Below are positions 13,400-13,975 of a stretch of 13,975 bases of DNA, piece after piece. A program made the position numbers and the translations under genes. The stretch lies in NCBI GenBank assembly GCA_019347595.1, contig JAHWLA010000040.1, forward strand, positions 1 to 13,975. Direction: 5' to 3'. Origin of the DNA: Actinomycetota bacterium (GTDB lineage: Bacteria > Actinomycetota > Acidimicrobiia > Acidimicrobiales > JAHWLA01). Every line of letters starts with the position of its first letter. The first letter of the stretch is position 1. The notes beneath the pieces were generated by a model, which saw nothing but the letters and a program-made list of their open reading frames with translations, was not told the origin of the DNA and did no database searches.

Positions 13400-13975
13400 G
13401 ACGCGGCAGCGGCGTCGCCGCTCTGCTGGGGAGCGATACGGGGGGCGGTCACCGTGCGGACCACCCGCTCGACGATCTGCTCGGCGTCCACGCCGTCGGC
13501 CAGCGCCTCGTAGGACAGGAGCAAGCGGTGGCGCAGCACGTCGCGAGCCACGTCGTAGACATCCTGCGGCAGCACGTGGTCGCGTCCCCGCAGCAAGGCC
13601 AACGCCCGACCCGCAGCCACCAGACCGAGGGTCGCACGGGGACTCGCACCCAACGCCACATGCGGGGCGACGTCGGCCAGGTTGTGCTCGGCCGGCGCCC
13701 GGGTGGCGAGCACCAGCCGCACGGCGTAGTCGACCACGGCGTCGTGCACGAAGATCGTGTCCGCCTCGCCCTGGATCTTCACCAGGCGAGCGGGGTCGAG
13801 CACGGCTTTGGCGGTGGGCCGCTCGACGCTCATGCGCCGGACGATCTCGGTCTCCTCACGGGCATTGGGGTAGTCGACGAGCACCTTCATCAGGAACCGG
13901 TCGCGCTGGGCCTCGGGCAGCGGGTACACGCCCTCGCTCTCGATGGGGTTCTGGGTGGCGAGCACGAGGAAGGGC
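13396..13975 (-). CDS. MoxR-family AAA+ ATPase, C-terminal part (5' end beyond window)
   Basis: About 192 C-terminal residues are present, entering from the right edge in the middle of the AAA+ core. Visible are sensor 1 (FLVLATQNPIE), the MoxR-type EGVYPLPEAQRDRF loop with the arginine finger region, and the lid domain with GASPRATLGLVAAGRALALLRGRD and VLPQDVYDVARDVLRHR (sensor 2 and after). The Walker motifs lie outside the window. MoxR ATPases act as chaperones that assemble or activate metal-containing or cell-envelope complexes, usually with the VWA proteins encoded next to them. It is the first visible gene of a three-gene minus-strand operon and overlaps the DUF58 gene by 4 nt. The tail after about residue 170 (APQQSGDAAAAS) is low-complexity. 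Confidence 0.92.
   Translation of the reverse strand, partial: PFLVLATQNPIESEGVYPLPEAQRDRFLMKVLVDYPNAREETEIVRRMSVERPTAKAVLDPARLVKIQGEADTIFVHDAVVDYAVRLVLATRAPAEHNLADVAPHVALGASPRATLGLVAAGRALALLRGRDHVLPQDVYDVARDVLRHRLLLSYEALADGVDAEQIVERVVRTVTAPRIAPQQSGDAAAAS

Overview
The window is about 14 kb of very GC-rich DNA. Its coding frames end almost always in G or C, it uses GTG and TTG starts, and its genes overlap by 4 nt. This points to an actinobacterium. Acidimicrobiia or a related lineage is my guess, but no rRNA or marker gene here settles it. I see no rRNA, tRNA, CRISPR array, transposase or phage gene.

Layout. (1) 1-360: a short minus-strand coding fragment that runs off the left edge, then a non-coding gap with a G-rich tract and an imperfect 52-nt palindrome. 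(2) 361-4080, minus: a large signalling protein with two class III cyclase domains, a P-loop ATPase and a TPR tail, the domain order of mammalian soluble adenylyl cyclase. (3) 4081-4180: a divergent promoter region holding a 19-bp perfect palindrome. (4) 4181-9121, plus: a 1646-residue secreted protein with a PMRST pentapeptide tract, a PPC-like domain, a gingipain-like (C25/clan CD) cysteine peptidase core, Ig-like modules and a PxKF-type C-terminal domain. (5) 9121-9499: a frameshifted and truncated PIG-L/LmbE deacetylase whose start overlaps the peptidase stop. (6) 9579-10142, minus: a DinB-fold protein. (7) 10360-11520, plus: an acyl-CoA-dehydrogenase-like flavoprotein, probably of the HsaA/DszC monooxygenase type. 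(8) 11589-13975, minus: a tightly coupled MoxR ATPase / DUF58 / VWA membrane protein operon, the MoxR gene being cut by the right edge.

How the parts may work together. The cyclase and the secreted peptidase start from the same 100-bp divergent region around a shared palindrome, so joint regulation is possible but unproven. The MoxR-DUF58-VWA set is a standard chaperone-like module that usually matures or assembles envelope-associated complexes. The DinB and flavoprotein genes look like independent metabolic or housekeeping units.

The most unusual features are the PMRST pentapeptide solenoid candidate fused to a C25-like peptidase, the split-active-site sAC-like cyclase, and a set of 45-52-nt palindromes sitting 11-15 nt after gene stops. 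Two of these palindromes, 9.2 kb apart, share length and the arm motif CGTTCTGGNNCG in all four arms.
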